Positions 45,554-54,394 of a stretch of 64,000 nt of DNA are shown here, in pieces. The notes beneath the pieces are model-generated. The model was not told where the DNA came from, did no database searches, and worked only from the letters and a program-made list of their open reading frames with translations. A program made the translations under genes and the position numbers. Each line of letters starts with the position of its first letter. The first letter of the stretch is position 1. This DNA comes from an uncultured Veillonellaceae bacterium (GTDB lineage: Bacteria > Bacillota > Negativicutes > Veillonellales > Negativicoccaceae), in NCBI GenBank assembly GCA_945876385.1, contig CAMCNU010000005.1, positions 1 to 64,000 on the forward strand, given 5' to 3'.

Positions 45554-45638
45554 GTCTGTCTCTCTCCTCTTCCTAACAAAATCGGCGACCGCGGACGCAT
45601 CCGTTTCCCTGTATGCCGCCGTCCTTCTTTACCTCAAC

Positions 45639-45698
45639 AGTATACTACATGTGGTAGTTGAGGCGCAACACAAAACAATGTGATTTCTATATATTGTT
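45639..45698 (-). promoter_or_regulatory. Promoter region of nrdD with an NrdR-like box
   Basis: On the minus strand TTGCGC (45663-45668) and TATACT (45639-45644) are 18 bases apart. Just upstream, CTATATATTGT on the plus strand (45687-45697) matches the core of the NrdR box consensus. A second box at the expected phasing is not clear, so NrdR control is tentative. Confidence 0.4.
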
Positions 45699-45807
45699 TT
45701 TGCATACGGACGATGAAGGCGCGCATCGACCGCTCACCGTGCCGCCCCCTGCCTGCCGCATGCATCTCGCCCCGCCATCCGAAGGCTATATTCATTTCCC
45801 GCATACG

Positions 45808-45836
45808 TTGACAGACTGATGCACGAATGCTATAAT
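45808..45836 (+). promoter_or_regulatory. Promoter of the S-box and metN-metI unit
   Basis: TTGACA (45808-45813) and TATAAT (45831-45836) are 17 bases apart, with TGC before the -10. This is a full consensus promoter. Confidence 0.88.
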
Positions 45837-45865
45837 ACCGTTTAACCATTTAATTTCATACTGTA

Positions 45866-46013
45866 TTTCATCCAGAGTGACGGAGGGACCGGCCCTATGA
45901 TGTCGCGGCAACCATCTCGACCGAGAACGGTGCCAATTCCGACGGGCAACCGCCCGACAGATGAAGAAGACCGGATACACAACTCTTCATCTTTATGGTA
46001 TGAAGAGTTTTTT
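45866..46013 (+). promoter_or_regulatory. SAM-I (S-box) riboswitch with terminator
   Basis: The aptamer at 45866-45966 has P1 formed by TTCATC/GATGAA, the conserved GACGGAGGGACCGGCCCTATGA region and GCGGCAACC, which identify an S-box. The terminator AACTCTTCA/TGAAGAGTT plus T run is at 45981-46013. GATGAAGA (45960-45967) can instead pair with TCTTCATC (45984-45991) as antiterminator, so SAM binding should favour termination before metN. Confidence 0.95.
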
Positions 46014-46032
46014 GATTAAAGGAGTGATTCGT

Positions 46033-47076
46033 ATGATTGACCTGCGTCATGTCGGCAAGACATATCGCGGCGCGCACGAGGTGGAAGCCCTGCGCGACAT
46101 CAACCTGCACATTCCGGCAGGGAGTATCTGCGGCATCATCGGCTTGTCCGGTGCCGGCAAGTCGACCTTAATCCGCTGCATCAACATGCTCGAGCGCCCG
46201 ACCGCGGGCGAGGTCATCGTAGACGGCAAGGATCTCACCTCGCTCGGTGAGCGTGAATTGCGGGAGGAGCGCAAGCACATCGGGATGATTTTCCAGCATT
46301 TCAACCTGCTCTCCAACCGGACCGTCTATGACAATATCGCGTTTCCGCTGGAACTCGCCGGTCTCGGCAAGGAAGAACGCGCGCGCCGGATTGAGCCGAT
46401 TCTCGAGTTGGTAGGGCTCTCCGACCGCCGCCACAACTATCCGTCACAACTGTCCGGCGGCCAAAAGCAACGCGTCGGCATCGCCCGCGCTCTGGTGTCC
46501 GAGCCGAAGGTGCTGCTGTGCGACGAAGCGACCAGCGCGCTTGACCCGCAGACGACCAAATCGATTTTGGCATTGCTCAAGGACATCAATCAACGCTTGC
46601 AGCTGACCATCGTCCTCATCACGCACGAAATGCAAGTCATCAAAGAGATTTGCAACCAGGTTGCCGTCATTGAAAACGGCGAAATCATCGAGCAAGGCGC
46701 CGTCATCGACATCTTTACCAAGCCGTCGTCGCCGACGACCAAGGAATTTATCGGCGACGTTCTCAGCGATGCGCTGCCGGAAAGCTTGCAACATTTGCCG
46801 ATTCAGACGCAACGCACGCCGGATGCCGATTTGATTTTGCGGCTGTCCTTCGTCGGTGACGTCACGGACGAGCCGCTGCTCGGTAATCTCATTCGCAAGT
46901 TTGACTTGAATGTCAGCATTCTCTACGCCACGGTCGACTATATCCAAGAACGGCCCTTCGGGCGACTGATTGTCACGGTCGACGGTCATGAAGGCCGCGT
47001 CAACGACGCGCTTGCCTACTTGCGGGCCCTGCCTATTGAAAGCGAGGTGATCGGCTATGTCTCCGGAAATCATTGA
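46033..47076 (+). CDS. metN: Methionine ABC transporter ATPase MetN
   Basis: The 347 residues contain Walker A GLSGAGKSTLIRC (about residue 39), LSGGQKQRVGIARAL, Walker B LLCDEATSALD and a C-terminal NIL regulatory domain (about 265-347), which in MetN binds methionine and inhibits transport. The start at 46033 has an AAAGGAG site; the frame to 45961 runs into the riboswitch. SAM riboswitch control fits methionine import. Confidence 0.95.
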   Translation: MIDLRHVGKTYRGAHEVEALRDINLHIPAGSICGIIGLSGAGKSTLIRCINMLERPTAGEVIVDGKDLTSLGERELREERKHIGMIFQHFNLLSNRTVYDNIAFPLELAGLGKEERARRIEPILELVGLSDRRHNYPSQLSGGQKQRVGIARALVSEPKVLLCDEATSALDPQTTKSILALLKDINQRLQLTIVLITHEMQVIKEICNQVAVIENGEIIEQGAVIDIFTKPSSPTTKEFIGDVLSDALPESLQHLPIQTQRTPDADLILRLSFVGDVTDEPLLGNLIRKFDLNVSILYATVDYIQERPFGRLIVTVDGHEGRVNDALAYLRALPIESEVIGYVSGNH

Positions 47077-47710
47077 GTTGCTTTGGCAATCCCTGTACGA
47101 AACCTTGTACATGGTCGCGGTATCATCGGCGCTCTCGGCCGTCTTCGGCATCCCGCTGGGGGTACTGCTGCTGGTCACCGACAAGGGACACATCTTGGAA
47201 AATGCGGCCATCAACAAACCGCTCGGTGCCGTCGTCAATATGCTCCGTTCCGTCCCCTTCATCATCCTGATGGTGGCCATCATTCCGCTGACGCGGCTGA
47301 TTGCGGGCACGTCCATCGGGACGACGGCCGCCTGCGTCCCGCTGACATTGGCGGCGATTCCGTTTGCGGGGCGGCTCGTCGAGACCTCGCTCAAGGAAGT
47401 CCCCTTCGGCCTGATTGAGGCGGCGCAGGCGATGGGTGCCTCCCCCCTGCAGATTATCCGCAAAGTCCTCATCCCCGAAGCGCTCCCTGCGATTATCGAC
47501 AACATGACCAATGTCATCGTCAACTTAATCAGCTATTCCGCGATGGCGGGGGCGATCGGCGGTGGCGGCCTCGGCGACTTGGCGATTCGCTACGGCTACC
47601 AACGCTTCCGCGCCGATATCATGCTGCTGACGATTGTCATCTTGGTGGTCATCGTCCAGCTCATCCAAAGCGCGGGCAACCTCTTGGCGCGGCGCGTCAA
47701 CAAACGCTGA
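47057..47710 (+). CDS. metI: Methionine ABC transporter permease MetI
   Basis: Permease of 217 residues with about five helices and the EAA-type loop EVPFGLIEAAQAMGASPLQIIRKVLIPEA, plus YSAMAGAIGGGGLGDLAIRYGYQRF, typical of MetI. It overlaps metN by 20 bases. No metQ substrate-binding gene follows; it must be elsewhere or another lipoprotein is used. Confidence 0.95.
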   Translation: MSPEIIELLWQSLYETLYMVAVSSALSAVFGIPLGVLLLVTDKGHILENAAINKPLGAVVNMLRSVPFIILMVAIIPLTRLIAGTSIGTTAACVPLTLAAIPFAGRLVETSLKEVPFGLIEAAQAMGASPLQIIRKVLIPEALPAIIDNMTNVIVNLISYSAMAGAIGGGGLGDLAIRYGYQRFRADIMLLTIVILVVIVQLIQSAGNLLARRVNKR

Positions 47711-47757
47711 GCCGCACGGACGGCAGGTACAAATTTTCCGCTTGCCGCCGCACGTAC

Positions 47758-47786
47758 TTGCTATTTGAGGTCGCCTATGCTAGAAT
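47758..47786 (+). promoter_or_regulatory. Promoter of rpmB
   Basis: TTGCTA (47758-47763) and TAGAAT (47781-47786, preceded by TGC) are 17 bases apart. Confidence 0.65.
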
Positions 47787-47826
47787 ATTACTGTTGCAAC
47801 CACGGAATGACGAGGAGGTGTAGATA

Positions 47827-48018
47827 ATGGCAAGTTATTGCGAAGTTTGCGGCAAGAAAACGGGTAGCGGCATGAACGTCAGCCACTCGCACTTAAAAAC
47901 CAAAAGACAATGGAAACCCAACATTCAACGCGTCCGCGCGGTGATTGACGGGAAAGTCAAACGAACGAATGTCTGCACTCGGTGCCTTCGTTCCGGAAAA
48001 GTGGATCGTGCCGTATAA
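47827..48018 (+). CDS. rpmB: 50S ribosomal protein L28
   Basis: A 63-residue L28 beginning ASYCEVCGKKTGSGMNVSHSH with a CXXC pair and a second pair in VCTRCLRSGKV, suggesting a zinc-binding (C+) version. An AGGAGG site lies upstream. Confidence 0.97.
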   Translation: MASYCEVCGKKTGSGMNVSHSHLKTKRQWKPNIQRVRAVIDGKVKRTNVCTRCLRSGKVDRAV

Positions 48019-48028
48019 ACACAACAAC

Positions 48029-48056
48029 AAAAAAGACCGCTCAGCGGTCTTTTTTA
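48029..48056. terminator. Bidirectional terminator between rpmB and the dgt-like gene
   Basis: AAAAGACCGC/GCGGTCTTTT with a 3-base loop and flanking A and T runs; it serves both convergent genes. Confidence 0.9.
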
Positions 48057-48067
48057 TTGTGCGTTTT

Positions 48068-49057
48068 TCAGATATCCCAAAAACGCGGAATAAACAGTTC
48101 TTTGTACAGCCGAATGGCATAGTGGTCGGTGAGCCCGGCGATATAGTCGACGACCGTAGTCTCCGTCACCGTTTCACCGCGCCGATGCTCGGCGGGCAGG
48201 CGGTCGGGATGCGCCAAGTAATACCGGCACAACTCCTGCACCAAACGATACCCGCGCTCCCGGTCGGGGACGAGCGTCGGCGACTGGTAGACATGCGCGA
48301 ACATAAACGTCCGAAACTCGTCCATGACGCCTTCCACCTCACTCGTCATCCGCACGGACGCATAGTCGGACGACGCGGCAATCACATCCGTCACCATCGT
48401 CGTAATCATTCCCGAATGTGTCGTGCCGAGTTCTCGGCGTACACGCGCGGGCAAATCCGCCACCGTCAGCATACCCGCCCGCATGGCGTCGTCAAAATCA
48501 TGCGACAAATACGCAATCCGGTCGGCATAGCGTACAATCTGTCCTTCGAGCGTCTTGGCCCGCACCTCACCCGTGTGATGCACGATACCGTCACGCACCG
48601 CCTCGGTGAGATTGAGCCCCGCACCGTCTTTTTCCAGCACGTCCAAGACGCGCAGGCTCTGCTCGTTGTGATTGAAATGCCCGAGCAGATCGCGCAGGGC
48701 AAACTCGCCGATATGCCCGAACGGCGTATGGCCGACATCGTGCCCGAGTGCAATCGCCTCCGTCAGTTCTTCATTCAGGGCGAGCGCCCGTGCAATCGTC
48801 CGCGCAATCTGGCTCACTTCGAGCGAATGCGTCATCCGCGTCCGATAATGATCGCCGGGCGCGATATAGACCTGCGTCTTGTGCTTCAGGCGGCGAAACG
48901 CCTTGCTGTGCAAAATGCGGTCACGATCCCGCTGGTACTCCGTCCGCAGCGGGCACTTGGCCTCCTGTACCCGACGCACGGCATCGCGGCTTTTCGCCGC
49001 CTGCGGCGCGAGAAACGTATACTCGCGCGCCTCGTTATCTTCCCGTATCGTCGTCAT
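48068..49057 (-). CDS. dGTP triphosphohydrolase-like HD protein
   Basis: A 329-residue HD-domain protein. The metal ligands are visible in TRMTHSLEVSQIA (His), ALGHDVGHTPFGHIGE (HD) and the Asp of QIVRYADRIAYLSHD. Length and the N-terminal RDRILHSKAFRRLKHKTQVYI place it among deoxyguanosinetriphosphate triphosphohydrolase-like proteins. It overlaps the ppsR stop by 4 bases. Confidence 0.92.
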   Translation of the reverse strand: MTTIREDNEAREYTFLAPQAAKSRDAVRRVQEAKCPLRTEYQRDRDRILHSKAFRRLKHKTQVYIAPGDHYRTRMTHSLEVSQIARTIARALALNEELTEAIALGHDVGHTPFGHIGEFALRDLLGHFNHNEQSLRVLDVLEKDGAGLNLTEAVRDGIVHHTGEVRAKTLEGQIVRYADRIAYLSHDFDDAMRAGMLTVADLPARVRRELGTTHSGMITTMVTDVIAASSDYASVRMTSEVEGVMDEFRTFMFAHVYQSPTLVPDRERGYRLVQELCRYYLAHPDRLPAEHRRGETVTETTVVDYIAGLTDHYAIRLYKELFIPRFWDI

Positions 49058-49875
49058 CGTCCGTGCAACCGTGCATTGCGTTCCACGATTTCCAGCACTT
49101 GATTGGCCGTCTCTTCGATGGCCTTGCTGGACACGTCAATCACCGGGCAATGGAGCTTGCGCATGATTTCACGCGCATAGGCGAGTTCTTCGTTGATTCG
49201 TTCGACCGCGGCATAATTGGCACCGTCCGCCAGCCCCATCGTCTTGAGCCGCTCACTGCGGATATAGTTGAGTTTCATCGGGTCGATAATCAGGCCGACG
49301 ATTTTATACGGCGGCAACTTGAACAACTCTTCCGGTAACGACACCTCCGGCACCAGCGGCAAATTCGCCACCTTGATACTCTTGTGCGCCAGGTACATCG
49401 ACAGCGGCGTCTTCGACGTCCGCGATACCCCGATAATCACGATATCGGCCTTGAGAAATCCCGCGGGGTTTTTGCCGTCGTCATACTTGACCGCAAACTC
49501 AATCGCCTCCACCTTTTTGAAATATTCCCGGTCGAGCTTGTGGACCATGCCCGGCTGCAGGCGCGGCTTGGTCGTCGCAATCGAGCCGACCGCCTCGAGC
49601 ATCGGGCCGAGGATATCGACCGAGCGGACTTCGTTTTCCGCCGTCACCCGATCAAAATACTCCCGCAACGTTTCCGAGACGATGGTATGACAAATAATAC
49701 CGTCATTCGCCTTGGCCTCCAAGACCGCCTCTTCTATCTGTTCGGTATTGGCGATATAGGGAATCCTGACGATATCGATTTCTTCCTTGTCAAACTGGCT
49801 GATGGTGGCCCGTGCCACATTTTCCGCCGTTTCGCCGAGCGAATCGGACAATACATAAATGGTCGGTACTTTCAT
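49054..49875 (-). CDS. ppsR: PEP synthase regulatory protein (kinase/pyrophosphorylase)
   Basis: A 273-residue DUF299 protein. Known members inactivate PEP synthase (or PPDK) by ADP-dependent phosphorylation of a Thr beside the catalytic His and reverse it phosphorolytically. The P-loop-like segment IIGVSRTSKTPLSMYLA (about residues 148-164) is present. The start at 49875 overlaps the upstream regulator stop by 4 bases; the frame to 50004 lies inside that gene. Because the neighbour is PpsA, the PpsR role is most likely. Confidence 0.92.
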   Translation of the reverse strand: MKVPTIYVLSDSLGETAENVARATISQFDKEEIDIVRIPYIANTEQIEEAVLEAKANDGIICHTIVSETLREYFDRVTAENEVRSVDILGPMLEAVGSIATTKPRLQPGMVHKLDREYFKKVEAIEFAVKYDDGKNPAGFLKADIVIIGVSRTSKTPLSMYLAHKSIKVANLPLVPEVSLPEELFKLPPYKIVGLIIDPMKLNYIRSERLKTMGLADGANYAAVERINEELAYAREIMRKLHCPVIDVSSKAIEETANQVLEIVERNARLHGR

Positions 49876-50519
49876 TCGTTCACTCTCCTTGATCCCTGAC
49901 CGATATCTACAAACAAACGGACGATATTCGTTTTGGAGATGCGCCCGCGCACGCGGTACTCGCGTTTGCCGTCGCGTTGCACGACCTCGACTACCGGCAG
50001 ACAATCGATTTCATGGTCAATCATCTTTTGCGCCGCCGAGAGGACGTCATCTCCCATCTCCGCATAAATCAACCGTCCCGCGCCCGTCATCACCATCCGT
50101 ACGGGCATTGTCGTCAAGTCCCGCTTGCCCAGTGCCGACTTCAGCAAATCCTTACGGGAAACGACACCTTCGAGCGACTCCTCGCTGCCGACGAAAATCG
50201 TGCCGACATCTTCCGTAAACATCCCGACAATCGCGTCATAGACCGAGGCTTCCCCCGCCACGATGACGGGTCGCGAAAGCGCCGTATCCACCAAGAGCGA
50301 GCGGATTTTGTCGGCGATGAGATCCGTCGATTCGTTGCCGATGTAGAAATACCCCAACTTCGGCCGTGCATCGAGGATGCCGAGCATGGTCAAAATCGCC
50401 AAATCGCTCCGTAACGCCGCCCGCGTCACGTGCAACCGCCGCGCAATCTCATTGCCCGGAATCGGCCCGTCGGCATGCACCATCTCCGCTATTTTTTCCT
50501 GTCGTTCAGACAATAACAC
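49872..50519 (-). CDS. HTH-CBS transcriptional regulator (CcpN-like)
   Basis: A 215-residue protein with an N-terminal winged HTH (RQEKIAEMVHADGPIPGNEIARRLHVTRAALRSDL, about residues 6-42) and two CBS domains (about 80-200). It matches the CcpN/YqzB family, which in Bacillus represses gluconeogenic genes in response to ATP/ADP. Its position between ppsA and ppsR suggests control of PEP synthesis. Confidence 0.85.
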   Translation of the reverse strand: MLLSERQEKIAEMVHADGPIPGNEIARRLHVTRAALRSDLAILTMLGILDARPKLGYFYIGNESTDLIADKIRSLLVDTALSRPVIVAGEASVYDAIVGMFTEDVGTIFVGSEESLEGVVSRKDLLKSALGKRDLTTMPVRMVMTGAGRLIYAEMGDDVLSAAQKMIDHEIDCLPVVEVVQRDGKREYRVRGRISKTNIVRLFVDIGQGSRRVNE

Positions 50520-50537
50520 CGTCTCACCACCTATACG

Positions 50538-50562
50538 AAAAAAGGGCCCGCAGGGGCCCTTG
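50538..50562 (-). terminator. Terminator after ppsA
   Basis: On the minus strand AAGGGCCC pairs with GGGCCCTT and is followed by a T run, shortly after the ppsA stop. The CBS regulator starts just beyond, so it may be expressed by read-through or its own promoter. Confidence 0.8.
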
Positions 50563-50568
50563 ATATCA

Positions 50569-52956
50569 TTACCATTCCGCTTCGTCGGTCGGATATTGTA
50601 ACCCTTTGCCTGTCAATGCATCCAGCATGATGCGCTGTTCGAGTTGCGCCACCATCTTCTTGGTTGCCTTGACCATGTCCGGATTGACCGAAACGGAGTC
50701 GATACCGCTGCGAATGAGGAACGCGGTAAAGTCCGGATACACGCTCGGTGCCTGTCCGCAAATCGATACCGTCTTGCCGTCCCGATGCGCCACTTCAATC
50801 AGACGACGAATCGCCCGACGAACCGCGAGATTGCGTTCATCATAGATATGCGATACCGTGTCGTTGTCGCGATCGCAGCCGAGTACCAGCATCGTCAGGT
50901 CATTCGAGCCGATGGAATAGCCGTCCACAAATTCGTTGAACTGATCCGCCAGAATAATATTCGACGGGACTTCCGCCATCAGCCAGACTTTGAAGTCCGG
51001 TCCGCGCCGCAATCCTTCTTGCGCCATCAAGTCGACGACCTTGCGTGCTTCATCCACTGTCCGGCAGAACGGAATCATGACGTGCAGGTTTTTGAAGCCG
51101 TATTCTTCGCGCACTTTGCGCACCGCCGCCAATTCCAAGCGGAAGGCTTCGATATACGCCGGATCGTAGTAACGCGACGCCCCGCGCCAGCCGAGCAGTG
51201 CACTCGGTTCGTACGGTTCGTACTTGTCCCCGCCTTTCAAATCACGGTATTCGCTCGATTTGAAATCGCTGAACCGCAACGTCACCGGGCGCGGCGCCAT
51301 GGCCTGGCACACCTTGCGGATGCCGTCCGCCAAACCGTCCACGACCCGTTCCGGATGGCCGATTTCGATGAGATAGAGCGGATGTTCGTGGATGAATGTC
51401 GTCCAGATGAACTCTTCGCGCATCAGGCCGATACCGTCGCACGGCAGTTTGCCGTATTTTTCCGCCAAATCCGGGTCACCCAGATTCATATATACTTTTG
51501 TACCCGTCGGCGCATAGTACTCCGCCACCGGTGCCAGCGGCCCTTGTTCTTCTTCCTTGGCCACCAGGTCTTCTATCAGTCCATCATATACGATTCCGTT
51601 CGTCGCGTCAACGGTAATCATCGCCCCGTCGGGAATCGTCGTGGTCGCTTCCGCGCCGCGGCTCTTTGTCCCGACGATACACGGAATCCCGAGCTCACGC
51701 GACACAATCGACGCATGGCAGGTCATGCCGCCCGCATCCGTCACAATCGCTTTCGCTTTTTTCATCGCCGGTACCCAGTCCGGTGCCGTCATCGTCGTAA
51801 TGAGGATTTCGCCCTCTTTGAAGGTATCAATCAGCGCCGGATCCAAAATCACATGCGCCTTGCCTCCGATGCGTCCCGGGCTTGCCGGCAAGCCTTTGAC
51901 CAGCGATGTCCGTTCTGTCGTATACGTATCTGCCACAGCCGTTTCTCCTTTGCCTTCCTTATGTTTTTTCGACCATACCGTTTCCGGACGGGCCTGCAAA
52001 ATTTTAATCGAATCATCGCGTTCATCGACGGCCCATTCGATATCCATGTAGCATCCGTAATGCTGCTCGATGGCCTTGGCGTACTTCGCCAACTCCTGCG
52101 CCTGCGCATCGGTAATCGAGGCCGCGTTGGCCTTGTCGGCGGGAACGGTCTGTTCTTCGACCCCGCTGCCGGGCTTACGCGTCAACATGACCGGCTTTTC
52201 GTTGATGACTTTGTCTTTAATCGCAAGCGTTTCTTTTTCGATAATGAAATTGTCCGGCGTCACGGTTCCCTGAACGACATACTCACCCAGCCCCCACGCG
52301 CCTTCAATCATGATATTTTTATCGCTGCCGGTCGCCAAATCGACGGTAAACATGACCCCCGACGCTTTGGAAAAGACCATCATCTGCACGACGGCCGAGA
52401 GCGCGACTTCCATATGGTCAAAGCCCTGTTTGACCCGATAATATACCGCCCGATCGGTGAATGTCGAGGCATAGCATTCTTTGACCCGCGCAATGACCTC
52501 ATCGGCACCGTGGACATTCAAGTACGTATCCTGTTGGCCCGCAAAACTGGCATCGGGCAAGTCTTCCGCCGTCGCACTCGAACGTACCGCAACAAACGGT
52601 TCGTCCTCATTGACCTTGCCGGCCAATTCGCCGTACGCCTTGCGAATCTCTCCCGCAATCTCCGCCGGCATCTCGGCATCCATAATCGCGCGGCGAATCT
52701 TGGCGCAAACATCACGCAACTGTATCGAATCTTCCACGTCGGTCAACTCACCGAGCAACGCTTCCACCTGCGCTTCGGCGCCCGACTCCTGCATAAAAGT
52801 CCGATACGCATGCGCCGTCGTGGCAAACCCGTACGGCACCGGCACTTTTGTCTGCGATGTCATTTCCCCCAGCGACGACGACTTGCCGCCGACCAAGTTC
52901 ACATCTTCGCGACGCAACTGCTCAAACCATAATACATACGCCTGTTCTCGTTCCAT
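50569..52956 (-). CDS. ppsA: Phosphoenolpyruvate synthase
   Basis: Converts pyruvate and ATP to phosphoenolpyruvate, AMP and phosphate. The 795 residues have the pyruvate/ATP-grasp domain (LVGGKSSSLGEM, VAVRSSATAEDLPDASFAGQ), the swivelling phospho-His domain DAGGMTCHASIVSRELG (His about residue 431, preceded by the Thr target of PpsR), and the TIM-barrel PEP domain (IGSNDLTMLVLGCDRDN). The length and GGMTCHA motif distinguish PpsA from pyruvate phosphate dikinase (~880). Confidence 0.95.
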   Translation of the reverse strand: MEREQAYVLWFEQLRREDVNLVGGKSSSLGEMTSQTKVPVPYGFATTAHAYRTFMQESGAEAQVEALLGELTDVEDSIQLRDVCAKIRRAIMDAEMPAEIAGEIRKAYGELAGKVNEDEPFVAVRSSATAEDLPDASFAGQQDTYLNVHGADEVIARVKECYASTFTDRAVYYRVKQGFDHMEVALSAVVQMMVFSKASGVMFTVDLATGSDKNIMIEGAWGLGEYVVQGTVTPDNFIIEKETLAIKDKVINEKPVMLTRKPGSGVEEQTVPADKANAASITDAQAQELAKYAKAIEQHYGCYMDIEWAVDERDDSIKILQARPETVWSKKHKEGKGETAVADTYTTERTSLVKGLPASPGRIGGKAHVILDPALIDTFKEGEILITTMTAPDWVPAMKKAKAIVTDAGGMTCHASIVSRELGIPCIVGTKSRGAEATTTIPDGAMITVDATNGIVYDGLIEDLVAKEEEQGPLAPVAEYYAPTGTKVYMNLGDPDLAEKYGKLPCDGIGLMREEFIWTTFIHEHPLYLIEIGHPERVVDGLADGIRKVCQAMAPRPVTLRFSDFKSSEYRDLKGGDKYEPYEPSALLGWRGASRYYDPAYIEAFRLELAAVRKVREEYGFKNLHVMIPFCRTVDEARKVVDLMAQEGLRRGPDFKVWLMAEVPSNIILADQFNEFVDGYSIGSNDLTMLVLGCDRDNDTVSHIYDERNLAVRRAIRRLIEVAHRDGKTVSICGQAPSVYPDFTAFLIRSGIDSVSVNPDMVKATKKMVAQLEQRIMLDALTGKGLQYPTDEAEW

Positions 52957-53088
52957 TGCGATCCTCCTTCGGATACTTCATCCTTCGTTCATGGTATGCT
53001 ATATCACTAACTTACCTATATAGTATATTCTATTTTTCTCCATGTCAAGACCGTTTGCGAAAATCATCCCCGGCAAACGCGCCCACAC

Positions 53089-53116
53089 AAAAAAGCGACA
53101 ACTTTCGTTGTCGCTT
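53089..53116 (-). terminator. Terminator after tyrS
   Basis: AAGCGACAAC/GTTGTCGCTT with a 4-base loop followed on the minus strand by TTTT. Confidence 0.9.
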
Positions 53117-53123
53117 GTCATAC

Positions 53124-54329
53124 TCAACCTTGAATCGCAATCCGCTTATACTTACGTTTGCCGACTTGCAGGACATCGTCCGCCGCAAAGGTATACGTCT
53201 CACCGTCGACTTTTTCGCCGTTGACACGCACCGCCCCCTGCGCAATCGCCCGCTTGGCGTCGCTGTTGCTCGAAGCCATCTCCGCATCCTGCAGTAACTG
53301 CGGGAGCCAGACCTCTCCGGCCGGTACGGTCAGCGTTTCCATATCCGTCGGCAGATCGCCTTGCTGGAACACGCGCACGAATTCCGCCTGTGCCGCATCC
53401 GCCGCCGCACTGCCGTGGTACAGATTGACGATTTCCCACGCCAAACGCATTTTGGCATCGCGCGGATGGACACTGCCGTCCGCCAAGCCGGCCGCTATCC
53501 GTTCCTGCTCGGCGACCGGTACATCCGTCACCAGCATGTAGTAGCGCATCATCAATGCATCGGGAATCGACATCGATTTACCGAACATTTCGTTGGGATC
53601 TTCATCGATACCGATATAGTTGCCGAGCGATTTGCTCATCTTCTGTACACCGTCGAGACCTTCGAGCAACGGCATCGTGATGACCGTCTGCGACGCCATC
53701 CCCGATTCGCTTTGCAAATGCCGGCCGACAATCAGATTAAATGTCTGGTCCGTGCCGCCGAATTCGATATCCGCCTCGGTAGCAATCGAATCGTACCCCT
53801 GCATCAGCGGGTACATAAATTCATGAATGGAAATCGGGCGTTCTTCTTCCATCCGCTTGCGGAAGTCATCCCGTTCGAGCATCCGCGCCACCGTATATTT
53901 GGATGCGAGTGCCAATACATCGGCAAAATCCATTTTGCCGAGCCATTCGCTGTTGAAATGCAATTCCGTTTTGCTGCGATCCAAAATCTTGAACAACTGG
54001 TCTTCATACGTACGGGCATTGGCCATGACCTGCTCTTCCGTGAGCGGCTTGCGGGCCGCGCTCTTGCCGGACGGGTCGCCGATACGTCCCGTGAAGTCGC
54101 CGATAATCAATACGATTTGATGCCCCATGTCCTGGAACTGCTTGAGCTTGCGCAGGACGACCGTGTGTCCCAAATGGATATCGGGTGCGGACGGATCCAA
54201 CCCCAATTTTACCCGTAGCGGCCGCTGTTCTTTCGCTGCCGCCTCCAATTTATGACGCAATCCGTCTGCCGGCAAAATCTCCGCCGTGCCGTATTCCAAC
54301 TGCGCCAACTGCTCTTCGATTGAACGCAT
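53124..54329 (-). CDS. tyrS: Tyrosyl-tRNA synthetase
   Basis: Class I synthetase of 401 residues. HIGH-like motif in DIHLGHTVV (about residue 49), KMSKS-like KMSKSLGN (about residue 225), and a C-terminal S4 RNA-binding domain ([25 protein letters not shown]). TGGTATAAT (54362-54370) is a likely extended -10. The leader before it is short and shows no T-box, unusual for a Firmicutes synthetase gene. Confidence 0.96.
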   Translation of the reverse strand: MRSIEEQLAQLEYGTAEILPADGLRHKLEAAAKEQRPLRVKLGLDPSAPDIHLGHTVVLRKLKQFQDMGHQIVLIIGDFTGRIGDPSGKSAARKPLTEEQVMANARTYEDQLFKILDRSKTELHFNSEWLGKMDFADVLALASKYTVARMLERDDFRKRMEEERPISIHEFMYPLMQGYDSIATEADIEFGGTDQTFNLIVGRHLQSESGMASQTVITMPLLEGLDGVQKMSKSLGNYIGIDEDPNEMFGKSMSIPDALMMRYYMLVTDVPVAEQERIAAGLADGSVHPRDAKMRLAWEIVNLYHGSAAADAAQAEFVRVFQQGDLPTDMETLTVPAGEVWLPQLLQDAEMASSNSDAKRAIAQGAVRVNGEKVDGETYTFAADDVLQVGKRKYKRIAIQG

Positions 54330-54361
54330 CTTGTTGCCTCCTCTGCTTGATATTGGTATCG

Positions 54362-54370
54362 ATTATACCA
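54362..54370 (-). promoter_or_regulatory. Extended -10 promoter of tyrS
   Basis: TGGTATAAT on the minus strand, 33 bases before the start; no clear -35. Confidence 0.55.
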
Positions 54371-54394
54371 CACCGTGCGGCATTTTGCCTGCCG

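Noticed and set aside
44069-45661. 530-codon open frame on the plus strand
   Set aside because: Antisense to nrdD, which is unmistakable; the shadow has no known motifs.
50644-52932. 762-codon open frame on the plus strand
   Set aside because: Antisense to ppsA; the composition is a mirror of the real gene.
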